This document shows, one piece after another, positions 35,026 to 44,236 of a stretch of 64,000 nucleotides of DNA. Within the stretch, counting starts at the first letter, position 1. Each line of letters opens with the position of its first letter. The position numbers and the translations under genes were made by a program. The notes under the pieces were generated by a model. It had not been told where the DNA came from. It made no database searches and was given only the letters and a program-made list of their open reading frames with translations. Source of the stretch: Desulfovibrio inopinatus DSM 10711 (GTDB taxonomy: Bacteria; Desulfobacterota; Desulfovibrionia; Desulfovibrionales; Desulfovibrionaceae). The stretch spans positions 147,325 through 211,324 of the forward strand of contig NZ_AUBP01000010.1 of the NCBI RefSeq assembly GCF_000429305.1, in the 5' to 3' direction.

Positions 35026-35520
35026 ATGAAAACTGTAAAAAATATACAAACGGTCTCGGAATGGGAGGATTCGGGTTATGTTCTCCCAGAAGCCTCATTT
35101 CAGCGGTGGGCTTTGGCCTTCTTTCTCGTACTTGTCGCACTCTGTTTGGTTGTGTTGGTTGTTTTTCGAGTGCATCAACATAACCTTCTGCGTCTTTTGT
35201 CTCTCGATCCGGTACGTGCGATAACAATACTCAAGCGTGATCTTGCCATAGCTGGTGGGCTTCATTTCTTTCTTACTTTTGGAGTCGGATTCTATTGCGT
35301 CTGGCTGGCGCGACGGATTCTTCACACGGGCCGTTATCCCCCTCCGGGAATGAAAGTGTTGCGCAAAACTATTATTCGGCATGGGAGTGAGTCTGTCAAA
35401 ATCGTCTGGGGACTGTTTGTCTTGACCGGACTTTTGCTGTTGACCAATGGAGCCTTTGTTATTTTATGGCAATGCTTGTCCGGTGCAACAGATTGGGTAC
35501 AGGGCGGAGGATTGCCATAG
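35026..35520 (+). CDS. Integral membrane protein, unknown function
   Basis: A 164-residue protein with about three membrane helices: FFLVLVALCLVVLVVFRV, GGLHFFLTFGVGFYCVWLA and WGLFVLTGLLLLTNGAFVIL. ATG 35026 follows AAAGGGG. The longer frame from 34930 overlaps the Nudix start and is unlikely. I recognise no family. It converges with the next gene. Confidence 0.65.
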   Translation: MKTVKNIQTVSEWEDSGYVLPEASFQRWALAFFLVLVALCLVVLVVFRVHQHNLLRLLSLDPVRAITILKRDLAIAGGLHFFLTFGVGFYCVWLARRILHTGRYPPPGMKVLRKTIIRHGSESVKIVWGLFVLTGLLLLTNGAFVILWQCLSGATDWVQGGGLP

Positions 35521-35546
35521 TGCACTACAGAGAAGAGGGGAAGGGA

Positions 35547-36008
35547 TCACGCGGCAACGGTGTTGGAAAATTCAGAGAGAAGCCGGGTCCAAAGAATTTG
35601 ATTGCCTTTGATGGATTTGCCGACAACAAGTCTCGGCATGGTCGTTAAAGAACGATTCACCGACCTTTTGCCGGGAACGAGTCCATTTACCGTTCCTTGT
35701 GGAATACGAATGGCATTATAGTCAATCGCTTTGAGTTGTTCATGAAGTATCGCGGATATTGTTGAAAGTGGGGCGAATCGTGAGGATAACTGGTCAGGGG
35801 CAAGCCATCGATTGACAAGAGCGACGGGATGGTCTTCTTCGATGTTGACAAGACTGACATATCGAATGGGGTTGTTTTCGCCTTTTTCGAGGAGATGCGC
35901 CCAGCGTGAAGCAAGTGCCAGCCCATCTTCCACGTTCGAGATAGGAAGAAAATAACCGCCTACACGTCTCCACGGCTTGGCATTTTTATGAATTTGAACA
36001 AGTAACAC
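35547..36008 (-). CDS. Hypothetical protein
   Basis: A 153-residue soluble protein. GTG 36008 has AAGGAG five bases upstream, which is better than the ATG at 36029 that lies within that ribosome site. The sequence mixes strand- and helix-type stretches (RRVGGYFLPISNVEDGLALA, NPIRYVSLVNIEED) and ends in a helical tail. No domain recognised. It stands alone. Confidence 0.6.
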   Translation of the reverse strand: MLLVQIHKNAKPWRRVGGYFLPISNVEDGLALASRWAHLLEKGENNPIRYVSLVNIEEDHPVALVNRWLAPDQLSSRFAPLSTISAILHEQLKAIDYNAIRIPQGTVNGLVPGKRSVNRSLTTMPRLVVGKSIKGNQILWTRLLSEFSNTVAA

Positions 36009-36365
36009 AGATACTCCTTCATGCAGCATTGAAACGCCGCTGCACGAGAGGGAGACTTCGAATTAAGCAATGGCCACTTACCCTCCCGCCTTATGCTTGC
36101 CATTTTATACGATGATATTACACTCTTTTCATGAAAAAGGGCAACATCAAGTCTCCTGAAATTGTTTCTTTCTTTGTAATCATGCTCTTTTTTTCTTCTT
36201 AAAGCCGGAGTCCTATTATCTCTCAATATGGAGATGGCCTTTCGTCTGCGTAGAATTGATTCTTCACAGCGTCCGGCAGTTGCGTGTGCGCTTCATATTG
36301 ATGTATTTTTTGAAACATCACTCAGTCGAGGCGGGAAAACTCCCTCGTAATGTGGAAAAATCCAG
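36009..36365. other. Divergent intergenic region
   Basis: About 350 bases between the divergent hypothetical and YkgJ-type genes. No gene is supported. Promoters are expected but none was assigned. Confidence 0.35.
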
Positions 36366-36821
36366 ATGGCATTGTTTTCTGATTCGTTTCTTGTCCGCAT
36401 GTGGAGGCATTGTTGGTACTTCTTTCGAGGGAAGACACCCGTTATTCGAGGTGGTTGCTTACAATGTGGAGGTTGTTGCCGTTATATTACGTTGATGTAC
36501 GAAGGCAAAATGATACGTAGTCGTTGGCAATTTGATCGTATTTGCAAGAAAGATCCCGTGTTCCGACGATTTGTCGTTGCTGAGAATGCTTTTATGAAGA
36601 ACCTCGTTTTTCGATGCAACTTGTTATCGGAAGAGGGGACATGCCTTGATTACGAAAATCGTCCGCAATTGTGCAAAGACTATCCAACACGCCATATGGT
36701 ATACTATGGAGGAGCCCCCTCAGCGCATTGCGGATTTTATATTGCTGAGACAACAAGTTTTGCCCGAATTTTGAAAAAAACCATCCGAGCGAATCGGAAA
36801 AAAGAGCGAAAAGGTTCGTGA
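36366..36821 (+). CDS. YkgJ family cysteine cluster protein
   Basis: A 151-residue protein of the YkgJ/UPF0153 type, which binds zinc or an iron-sulfur cluster. The cluster motif CLQCGGCC is near residue 31, with further conserved Cys in FRCNLL, GTCLDY and PQLCKDYP and late Cys in AHCGF. The N-terminus is basic and aromatic. The C-terminus is a Lys/Arg-rich tail. The role of the family is unsettled. The start ATG 36366 has only a weak ribosome site. It converges with the WcbI gene. Confidence 0.85.
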   Translation: MALFSDSFLVRMWRHCWYFFRGKTPVIRGGCLQCGGCCRYITLMYEGKMIRSRWQFDRICKKDPVFRRFVVAENAFMKNLVFRCNLLSEEGTCLDYENRPQLCKDYPTRHMVYYGGAPSAHCGFYIAETTSFARILKKTIRANRKKERKGS

Positions 36822-36835
36822 GGTGGGGATTTCGG

Positions 36836-37693
36836 TTACGTAAGAGGAGCCTCATGGCGGTTGTGCTTTTGAGCATAAAGAATGAGAAAAGAAATGAAAT
36901 CCGAGATCCCCTCCTGCCGGCACGTTATGTAGGCAAGAAGGTATTCCTTGATGGTCAAGCGGGTGCCATAAACGGGATAGTCCTTCATGTTGTCAGCAAA
37001 TGTGAGACCGAGCTGCTGAGTGACATGGGGATGTATCGGAAGAAAGAATTCTCCGAAGGCGTCGTGTGCCGCTCGAAGAACGGTTTGTGAAAGAGGGCCA
37101 TACCCTAACAGATCGAGCACGCCCTGGGCGATACGTATTTGAAGCCCGAGTCCTGGATGATTGATTGTAGAAAAAAGAGCTTCTTGTCGGTAAGTTGCCA
37201 GAATATCGTCAGTCACTTTGATATCCCACCGTTGTTCTTTTTGTCGTTCATGTTCTTCAGAACGAGCAAGAGACGTATGAATATCATATAATTTAAATAT
37301 ATCTGTCTTGAGATAGATGTGAATAATTTCAATGGCAGATAGACCGCGTTGTATTAACATGTTAAGATGTCTGTCGCTGTAGTCGATGCCTGGTTTCGAA
37401 TCCCACAGTGGCCAATAGTGTTTAAAGAAAAGATTTGGAATACATACTGGTTGGGCGTTTGACGGAAGACGCGAGAGCAAACGTTCACTGGACAGTTCAT
37501 TCCAGTCTTTCGAAAGCCACTGATACAGGAAAAGCTGACAATTCCGAAGGTCGTCGTCTGGAATTATTTCACGGGTATAATTGACAATGTGTTTAATACG
37601 GTAAGTATTACTAAAGACAGGGTGCTGACGTAACAACGTGGTCAGTGGCCCACCCTGGCAATTGGCGTGGATGATGCAGAGCTTTTTCTTCAT
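36836..37693 (-). CDS. WcbI-type polysaccharide-biosynthesis acyltransferase-like protein
   Basis: A 285-residue soluble protein. The start KKKLCIIHANCQGGPLTTLL is the WcbI N-terminal motif (a Rossmann-like entry with Asn-Cys-Gln-Gly). NHPGLGLQIRIAQGVLDLLG and the conserved mid-region support the family. WcbI from Burkholderia capsule loci is proposed to be an acetyltransferase. The start ATG 37693 follows AGGAAAC; the open frame upstream to 37762 is not conserved-looking. No capsule genes adjoin, although a glycosyltransferase cluster begins 6 kb away. Confidence 0.75.
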   Translation of the reverse strand: MKKKLCIIHANCQGGPLTTLLRQHPVFSNTYRIKHIVNYTREIIPDDDLRNCQLFLYQWLSKDWNELSSERLLSRLPSNAQPVCIPNLFFKHYWPLWDSKPGIDYSDRHLNMLIQRGLSAIEIIHIYLKTDIFKLYDIHTSLARSEEHERQKEQRWDIKVTDDILATYRQEALFSTINHPGLGLQIRIAQGVLDLLGYGPLSQTVLRAAHDAFGEFFLPIHPHVTQQLGLTFADNMKDYPVYGTRLTIKEYLLAYITCRQEGISDFISFLILYAQKHNRHEAPLT

Positions 37694-37858
37694 AGAGACG
37701 GTTTCCTGTTCATGGAGATGGTAGGGGACTTGTACCCGTCTCCGTCGATCAAGACAATGCAACCGTATTGATGGATGAGCATGTTTGGAACTTCGGGCAG
37801 GGAGTTGTTGTACATACCATGATTTGCTAACGTCGTGGTAGTGAGAGGGAAGAGACGC

Positions 37859-39598
37859 ATGACAAAACGCGAATTCGTTTCGACTGAAACCATTCAGTCT
37901 CTATATACCCCAAATATTGTGAGTGTTGGATCTGATACCAGTATCAGTTCTGTCATAGACACGATGCGGCAAAACAATGCCAGCTGTGTTCTTGTCCTCG
38001 AAGAGCGTCGTCCTCTCGGTATTTTTACGGAAAAAAATGTTGTCAAAATTGCGGCACGCATGAATCAGGGGATCTTTGATTTCCCCGTGTCTTCGGCCAT
38101 GTCCACACCTGTTTACACGGCAACTGAAGCCATGGTTATGGATGATGCTTTCAAAGTTTTGTCGGACAACAACGTGACCCACCTTGTCGTGGTGGATGAT
38201 CTGGGAGGTGTTAAAGGCATTCTATCTCGGTCTTGCCTCATGCGTAACCTTGGATTAGAATATTTTCTTGAATTTAAGCGGGTTGGTGACGTTATGAATC
38301 CAGACGTCATGACCGCTCCTTTAGATATGAAATTATCCAAGGCCATACACCGTATGACAGAAAGGGCATTGAGCTGTCTCGTCACCGTAGAAGAGGAGCA
38401 ACCTCTTGGTATTGTCACTGAGCGGGATATTGCTCGACTTGTCCTTGAAATGTCCCATGAAAGCGACCCGGTTCTTGCCGATGTGATGACAACGCCTGTT
38501 TTGACCGTCGATATCTTGGACTCGGTATATGAAGCATCAATACGTATGCAAGCGGAGCAGGTGTGCCGTTTGGTCGTTGTGGAACATGAGAGAGAATTGC
38601 GCGGACTTCTCACGCTTTCCGATATCATTGGAGGAATGGAAAGACGTTATATTCGTGAGGTTCGGAACGCACTCAATTATAAGGGGGGGCGGCTTCGTGA
38701 GACTATTTGTGATTCTCTGCAAAAACAGCTTTTATTAGATAATATTCTCAGTTCCGCGCTTAATGTTGGCGTTATCGCGACAGACGAAGCCTTACATGTC
38801 ACGTATTATAATAAATCCGCTGAAGACATTTTAGGTTTTGTCCCCGAACATGTCATTGGTTGTCACATTGAATCCATCCACGCTATGCTTGGCATTCCAG
38901 CCGAGCGTATTAGGGCAGTCATAGAAAGTATTCATTTCAAGGCAAGACATGCATTTTCTTTTGAGTTCAAAAAGAACGGGATCGCAGCCCGGTATATTGA
39001 TGCAACGGTCTCTTGTATTCGTGATGATGATTGTATCGTTTACGGCTATGTCTTGACAATCCAAGATGTGACGGAGCGGCATCAAAGCGAACAAATGATC
39101 TGGAAGTTAGCGTATCACGATCCATTGACGCAGCTTCCGAATCGGCTTCTCATCTCGGACAGACTCGGACAGGCCCTAAATGCCGCTGAGCGCAATAATG
39201 ACTATATGGCACTTATGATGCTTGACCTTGACCATTTTAAATATATCAACGATACGCTTGGACATTCTGCCGGAGATCAATTGCTCATCAGCGTTGCTCG
39301 GTGTCTGGAAAGACCGCTTCGAAAGTCTGATACCGTGGCTCGAATGGGCGGTGATGAATTTTTCGTTCTTTTACCAAAAATTGCATCAGAGAATGATGCA
39401 TCTCTTGTTGCAGAGAAGCTTCTTCAATCTGTACGTTCACCACATCGTGTTGGAGATCACTGTATAAACGTGACAACAAGTATTGGTGTTGCCCTTTATC
39501 CTCATGATGGTACGGATGCTGAATCGCTCATTAAAGCTGCCGACAACGCCCTCTATAAAGCGAAAGATCTTGGACGTGATGTATATACATTTCTTTAA
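37859..39598 (+). CDS. CBS-domain, PAS, GGDEF diguanylate cyclase
   Basis: A 579-residue cytoplasmic protein. Residues 1-265 contain four CBS motifs as two pairs, such as NIVSVGSDTSISSVIDTMRQ and NPDVMTAPLDMKLSKAIHRM. CBS pairs bind adenosyl nucleotides. A PAS domain covers about 290-400, and a GGDEF domain follows with GGDEF at residues 497-501, so it should be active. There is no EAL domain or membrane segment. ATG 37859 has GAGGGAAG upstream. It would set c-di-GMP levels by nucleotide or energy status. Its 3' end overlaps the M15 peptidase start. Confidence 0.9.
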   Translation: MTKREFVSTETIQSLYTPNIVSVGSDTSISSVIDTMRQNNASCVLVLEERRPLGIFTEKNVVKIAARMNQGIFDFPVSSAMSTPVYTATEAMVMDDAFKVLSDNNVTHLVVVDDLGGVKGILSRSCLMRNLGLEYFLEFKRVGDVMNPDVMTAPLDMKLSKAIHRMTERALSCLVTVEEEQPLGIVTERDIARLVLEMSHESDPVLADVMTTPVLTVDILDSVYEASIRMQAEQVCRLVVVEHERELRGLLTLSDIIGGMERRYIREVRNALNYKGGRLRETICDSLQKQLLLDNILSSALNVGVIATDEALHVTYYNKSAEDILGFVPEHVIGCHIESIHAMLGIPAERIRAVIESIHFKARHAFSFEFKKNGIAARYIDATVSCIRDDDCIVYGYVLTIQDVTERHQSEQMIWKLAYHDPLTQLPNRLLISDRLGQALNAAERNNDYMALMMLDLDHFKYINDTLGHSAGDQLLISVARCLERPLRKSDTVARMGGDEFFVLLPKIASENDASLVAEKLLQSVRSPHRVGDHCINVTTSIGVALYPHDGTDAESLIKAADNALYKAKDLGRDVYTFL

Positions 39599-40436
39599 AC
39601 AGCGCCACTCCATCTGGTGTGGAGTGTTGCTGTCTATGATGATGTGCTGTGTCCCCAGTATTCTCGAGGCCACCGACATATGGCCAATGGAACGTGAATC
39701 ATTGCTTTTGGCAAAGCAACTTCAAACTGGATATCCTGATTATATTCAGGCCATTGAAACCGACAATTACGGCAGCACATGGATTCTCCTTCATTCTGGA
39801 GAACGCTTTCTGTTTGACGATAAGCGGTCAAAAACGTTGAATGAGACGCTGAACGCCCCTGATCTCCAGGACATGCTTGCTCAACCCTACTGTATTGGGG
39901 CTGTTCTCGCAGCTCCTCAACCGGGAGAACATCCAGGACGAGTTCGTGTCGAAGCGTTTTTTCAGGCTGTATACGGCAAGAACCGGAAGGCTGTTGAAGC
40001 CAACCTGGTTCCTGTTGTTTTTTTGGGAAAAACCGTTTCCTTTAACGTGCAGAATCATGCGGCGGAGGCACTTTCACGTGTAAGTGAAGAACTTAGCGCT
40101 CTTCTCGTCACGCATCCCGCGTACAAACGGTACATCCTCCCCGTCAATGGAACAATGGCATGGCGGACGATTGCCGGGACAAAGAGACTCAGCACGCATA
40201 GCTTTGGTATCGCGATTGACCTTGCCGCCCAGCATAACGGGTATTGGCGATATCGGGGGCGACCGGGGGCCGTCTTGGACGAACGCCAGGCTTTTCCTCA
40301 AGAGGTGGTCGATATTTTTGAAAGAAATGGTTTTATCTGGGGCGGCAAGTGGTGGGAATACGACTTTATGCACTTTGAATATCGGCCGGAACTCGTGATC
40401 ATGCAAGAACGTTGCGAGCCAAACGACAACGGTTGA
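39579..40436 (+). CDS. M15-family D-Ala-D-Ala carboxypeptidase-like protein
   Basis: A 285-residue exported zinc peptidase. Residues 1-31 are a signal peptide (SIWCGVLLSMMMCCVPSILEA). The zinc-binding and active-site blocks STHSFGIAIDLAAQ and WGGKWWEYDFMHFEYRPEL match VanY/peptidase_M15_C proteins, which trim peptidoglycan stem peptides in the periplasm. The proposed ATG 39579 lies inside the last 20 bases of the GGDEF gene. A later Met (MMMCC) is possible but would shorten the leader. There is a large inverted repeat after the stop. Confidence 0.8.
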   Translation: MYIHFFKQRHSIWCGVLLSMMMCCVPSILEATDIWPMERESLLLAKQLQTGYPDYIQAIETDNYGSTWILLHSGERFLFDDKRSKTLNETLNAPDLQDMLAQPYCIGAVLAAPQPGEHPGRVRVEAFFQAVYGKNRKAVEANLVPVVFLGKTVSFNVQNHAAEALSRVSEELSALLVTHPAYKRYILPVNGTMAWRTIAGTKRLSTHSFGIAIDLAAQHNGYWRYRGRPGAVLDERQAFPQEVVDIFERNGFIWGGKWWEYDFMHFEYRPELVIMQERCEPNDNG

Positions 40437-40467
40437 TGGCTGTTCTCCAACCCGTTTCCATGAATGG

Positions 40468-40502
40468 GGGCAAGGTGAGACAGTATAATTCTCGCCTTGC
40501 CC
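40468..40502 (+). terminator. Inverted repeat between convergent genes
   Basis: GGGCAAGGTGAGA and TCTCGCCTTGCCC pair over 13 positions (one G-T) around nine bases. There is no T-run. It probably ends the M15 or the phosphofructokinase transcript. Confidence 0.55.
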
Positions 40503-40596
40503 TCGCTGATTTCTGCTTCAGGAGACGACATTGGCACACCGTGACGTCGTTCCTCAGTACGGATTCAGTTGTTCATTCCGTGACTGAGAATTCAAC

Positions 40597-41943
40597 CTAG
40601 GACTCGATATTGCACAGCGCCGGACTATCTATAACCATGGGCGAAAATCCGTGTTGTCCAGTGGATTCCAGAACGGCTCGCCAATAGTCCGAAGCGACAT
40701 TGAGTTTCTTGCGTTTCATGGTGACGAGATCGAAGGGCAGGTGGATATACCGACCATAGAGTTTGCTTACGACCATACCGGTTTTACCTGCCATGGCAGC
40801 GTGAACTGCATTTTGTCCAAGAAATCCGCAATATACACGGTCATTGGAGTTCGCCGGTACCGAACGAATGATGTAACTGGGGTCGATGAATTTGAGGGTG
40901 ATCGGTATGTTAATGCTTTGAAAATATTCTTTGATTTCATGCCGGAGTAAAGAGCAAATATCACCAAGTACCGGGTTGCCGGACGCATCGGTTTCCTTCG
41001 ACGCTTTGAGAAGATGTTGTCCAGCTCCTTCGGCACAAACGATGACGGCGTGATGCCGTTCTTTGAGGCGCTTTTCCAGCGAGGGAAGAAGGCCGCGTTC
41101 TCCTGCCAATTCAAAAGGATACTCAGGCACAAGAACGTAGTTGACTTCTTTCAAGGCAAGGCAGGATTGTGCGGCAATAAAACCGGATTCTCGGCCCATA
41201 AGTTTGACGAGACCAACACCGTTGACGGCACCATGGGCTTCAGTATGGGCGCAACGAATGGCTTCCGTGGCTTTATCTACAGCGGTATCGAACCCAAACG
41301 AATTGGTCACAAAGCTGATATCGTTGTCGATTGTTTTCGGAACGCCGATGACAGAAATTTTATCCCCACGGCTTGAAATTTCGTTCTGAATTTTATGGGC
41401 AGCTTGCATAGTGCCATCACCGCCAATGATAAAAAGAACGCTGACATTGAGTCGTTCAAGCGCATCAACGATATCTTCCGGAGACTGCGGACCACGTGAA
41501 GAACCGAGAATTGTTCCTCCAAACTGGTGGATATCTGAGACAAAATCCGGCGTGAGCTCAATGACGTCATGCCCATATTGGGGAATGAAGCCTTCAAGAC
41601 CAAAACGAATGCCCAAAATGGCGGCAACATTATAGTTATGGTGCGCTTCCATGACAATGGCCCGAATGACATCGTTAATGCCTGGACATAATCCGCCGCA
41701 TGTTACAATGGCGCACTTCGATTTCGATGAGTCAAAATAGATCTTTTCCCGGGGGCCGGCAGGCTCAAAATTGACAAATGTATCGCCATTAACCCCTTCT
41801 AAATCCTCTGGAAATAATTGAACCTTGACCGGTGCATCATCAGGGATGAAGCGGCAATAGGGGAGTGGTGAATGGATTTTGGCGGGGCCAAGTACGGGGA
41901 TATTTGTATCAATTGGACTCATCTTTGTTGATTTTTTTGTCAT
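40597..41943 (-). CDS. ATP-dependent 6-phosphofructokinase (plant/trypanosome type)
   Basis: A 448-residue glycolytic kinase of the phosphofructokinase A family. The N-terminal 80-residue extension precedes CGGLCPGINDVIRAIV. The donor-site motif GGDGT (rather than GGDD) predicts ATP. The catalytic block VPKTIDNDISFVT has Lys where bacterial ATP enzymes have Gly. That mix is known from the long phosphofructokinases of plants, trypanosomes and Treponema. GRESGFIAAQSCLA and PEYPFEL are further matches. ATG 41943 follows GAAGGA. No allosteric domain duplication is present. Confidence 0.9.
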   Translation of the reverse strand: MTKKSTKMSPIDTNIPVLGPAKIHSPLPYCRFIPDDAPVKVQLFPEDLEGVNGDTFVNFEPAGPREKIYFDSSKSKCAIVTCGGLCPGINDVIRAIVMEAHHNYNVAAILGIRFGLEGFIPQYGHDVIELTPDFVSDIHQFGGTILGSSRGPQSPEDIVDALERLNVSVLFIIGGDGTMQAAHKIQNEISSRGDKISVIGVPKTIDNDISFVTNSFGFDTAVDKATEAIRCAHTEAHGAVNGVGLVKLMGRESGFIAAQSCLALKEVNYVLVPEYPFELAGERGLLPSLEKRLKERHHAVIVCAEGAGQHLLKASKETDASGNPVLGDICSLLRHEIKEYFQSINIPITLKFIDPSYIIRSVPANSNDRVYCGFLGQNAVHAAMAGKTGMVVSKLYGRYIHLPFDLVTMKRKKLNVASDYWRAVLESTGQHGFSPMVIDSPALCNIES

Positions 41944-42102
41944 GCGTGCCTTCCTTCGCTCTGGGCAGGATCGGATCGTTGTATAAATGAGAATGCGCGT
42001 TCAATCGTCCAATTGGGACGGCAAGTCTGTCTTGGCATAATGAAAAAACAGGGAAAGGTAAACGTTCACTGCAAAATGATGGTGTTACTTTATCGTGAAA
42101 TT

Positions 42103-42441
42103 TCATGGTACTTCTTTGATATCTGTTGAAGAAGAGGACGGTGCATTAATTGGGGTTCCTTTCACATTCGAACTCGACGTCGCCTCGCTCTCAGCTTCAA
42201 CATCACGAAATTTGTTTTTTCGAAATGTGTTCATACATTGCGAAATGAACGTGTTTATTTCCACTTCTTTCTGCTCCTGAGGGAGTGGAGAGTGCAGAAA
42301 TTCTTCGGCAGCACTCTGTGAACATTGCACTAACGCCGCTTCTCGTCTGGCTCGCTCGGCCGGTGTTTCCTCTCTTTCAGATTGGAACACTGCGCAGGCA
42401 GACACCATGCACAACAGAAGAATACTTAAGAATACTCGCAC
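42103..42441 (-). CDS. Small lipoprotein
   Basis: A 112-residue lipoprotein precursor. The signal VFLSILLLCMVSAC ends in the lipobox VSAC. The mature part is charged, with two later Cys residues (LVQCSQ, SQCMN) that could pair, and a Ser-rich tail. The start is GTG 42441 with AGGA five bases upstream. Nothing in the sequence names a function. It is probably co-transcribed with the next two genes. Confidence 0.65.
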   Translation of the reverse strand: MRVFLSILLLCMVSACAVFQSEREETPAERARREAALVQCSQSAAEEFLHSPLPQEQKEVEINTFISQCMNTFRKNKFRDVEAESEATSSSNVKGTPINAPSSSSTDIKEVP

Positions 42442-42458
42442 AGCGATCCTACAACGGA

Positions 42459-42953
42459 TTATGGTAAATTGGAGGATTCATTTGTGTCAGTCGATGGGAA
42501 GGAAAGAGGGGATTTCTGTCCGCAGAACCAATACACAGCCTCTGCTGCTTCCTTAGACATAGGCTGGCTCACATCAAGAGTTTGATGCTGACTGTTGAGG
42601 ACAAGGCACAGGTGACGAACCGTAAGCGCACAGCGGGGAATATAGCAGCTCGTTTGGTTAAAATGATCGGCTTCGGAATCCGCCCGGAGCTTGATGATTG
42701 ATTTTTCAAAATCATACCCTAATTCAGCGTATGCTTCCTTATATTTTTCCACATACAGATTGAATTGTTCTTGTACGGTTTCTCCTTCATTGGGATCGAT
42801 ATCCGATGCGGCGAGCTCGGCTTCGAGGGCGTCGTAGGTCTGACGCGTATACGGAGCCGCTTCAAACGGTGGTGTCGGACGGGCACAACCCCAAAAAAGA
42901 GAGAAAACGGCAAGGCTGCACAGAACAACAATACAGTTCAAATATATTCTCAT
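42459..42953 (-). CDS. Lipoprotein, unknown function
   Basis: A 164-residue lipoprotein precursor. The hydrophobic leader CIVVLCSLAVFSLFWGC ends in a lipobox with Cys. The mature domain has four further Cys (SCYIPRC, HLCLV, WFCG), likely disulfides, and an acidic tail. ATG 42953 follows AAGGAAA. It lies between the M23 peptidase and another lipoprotein on the same strand. Confidence 0.7.
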   Translation of the reverse strand: MRIYLNCIVVLCSLAVFSLFWGCARPTPPFEAAPYTRQTYDALEAELAASDIDPNEGETVQEQFNLYVEKYKEAYAELGYDFEKSIIKLRADSEADHFNQTSCYIPRCALTVRHLCLVLNSQHQTLDVSQPMSKEAAEAVYWFCGQKSPLSFPSTDTNESSNLP

Positions 42954-42973
42954 TATACATTTCCTTCATGCAA

Positions 42974-44014
42974 TCATTGAGTGTCGATTGAGACATTCTC
43001 CGGTGGTATTGTCCAGGTGCGTGTCTCGTCGATAAGCAAGCCGGGGGAATCTCCCGCATTGCGCCACAGGCGATAGCGACCGGTGTATGTTCCAGGCTTG
43101 AGCTGTTTGGAGGGCTGGATATAGCGAAACCATTGCGCTTTGTCAGTCTTGATCGTGTCCTCAGCATGAATATTTAATTCGGGGCCGGTTAATTCTATAC
43201 GTTCATGATCTCCATGGCGCATTCCCCAGGTAGCGGCCCAGAAGGACAGTGTTTTTCCTGTTGGAGTATGTACCTCACCCTCTTCATATAAAACGGACTC
43301 AAGTGTTGGGTGATTTCCCCCGAAACCGACTCCCAGGACGCCTCCTGCCTGATAGTGGAGTGCAGTATCTACTTCAGAACTCCATAACGTGTGGCGTTCC
43401 CCTCCACAGCCGGCTGAAGTTTCCTGGCCAATAAATGGATCGATTATACGTGATGCACGGCGTACTTCGAAATGGAGATGGGGAAATTCTGTAAGTCCGG
43501 AAAGCCCAACGATTCCCAACGTATCTCCTTTTTTGACATGATCCCCTGCGGCGACACGGAGGCTGTTTTTTCGCAAGTGAGCATAAAGTGTCAGCGTTCC
43601 ATCGGGAGTTTGTACGATAATCGCATTTCCTGCTTCACGTTTGGCTACCCGATCTTCGTCACCGTGCTGCAAACGCATGTCGGTCATACCATCGCGTACT
43701 CGAAGAACAACTCCTTGTTCCGCAGCTCTGACGGGCACACCACGTTCGAACGCTTCATGATCAAGGATACGGAAGTCTGTTCCTTTATGTCCATCATAGG
43801 TGAGTGGTCCACACATATAGTCGAAAGCCTGTGGGGAAGGGTTACGGTCGACATAATTTTGAATAATACAATTTTTCCCTGGCGTGCAGTCCAAAGGAAG
43901 GGCAAAATTTTGAGCAAAAACAAGAGTTACTGTCGCGAAACAGAAAACTTGCGTCAGTACTGTGGCCGAACAAAGAATACGGAGAGTAGGTATAAAAATT
44001 CGTAAACGGTGCAT
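42974..44014 (-). CDS. M23 (LytM-type) metallopeptidase
   Basis: A 346-residue exported peptidase. Residues 1-35 form a signal peptide. The zinc site is GHKGTDFR plus HLHFEVRR, with GNAIIVQTPDGTLTLYAHL between, as in peptidoglycan endopeptidases of the M23 family. The last third (RYIQPSKQLKPGTYTGRYRL) is a beta-sandwich-like extension. It acts in the periplasm on peptidoglycan. The ribosome site is weak. The three-gene minus-strand set (M23, two lipoproteins) suggests an envelope role. Confidence 0.88.
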   Translation of the reverse strand: MHRLRIFIPTLRILCSATVLTQVFCFATVTLVFAQNFALPLDCTPGKNCIIQNYVDRNPSPQAFDYMCGPLTYDGHKGTDFRILDHEAFERGVPVRAAEQGVVLRVRDGMTDMRLQHGDEDRVAKREAGNAIIVQTPDGTLTLYAHLRKNSLRVAAGDHVKKGDTLGIVGLSGLTEFPHLHFEVRRASRIIDPFIGQETSAGCGGERHTLWSSEVDTALHYQAGGVLGVGFGGNHPTLESVLYEEGEVHTPTGKTLSFWAATWGMRHGDHERIELTGPELNIHAEDTIKTDKAQWFRYIQPSKQLKPGTYTGRYRLWRNAGDSPGLLIDETRTWTIPPENVSIDTQ

Positions 44015-44236
44015 AGTGATGATGTTTCAAAAAGCCAGAGCTCCGTCAAGATGCACATGATTCTCCGAGAAAGCGCTTGCTTGACTTTTGAGTTCCCTTG
44101 AGACAAATGGTGATACCAAAATGTGCGGATGCTACTGTCGTGTGGACAGACGGCGATGTCTCACCGCAAGGAGTTTATGCAATAATGCGAACGCCACGTC
44201 ATTTTCGTGGCATTGATCATCTGGATTGACGCCCCT

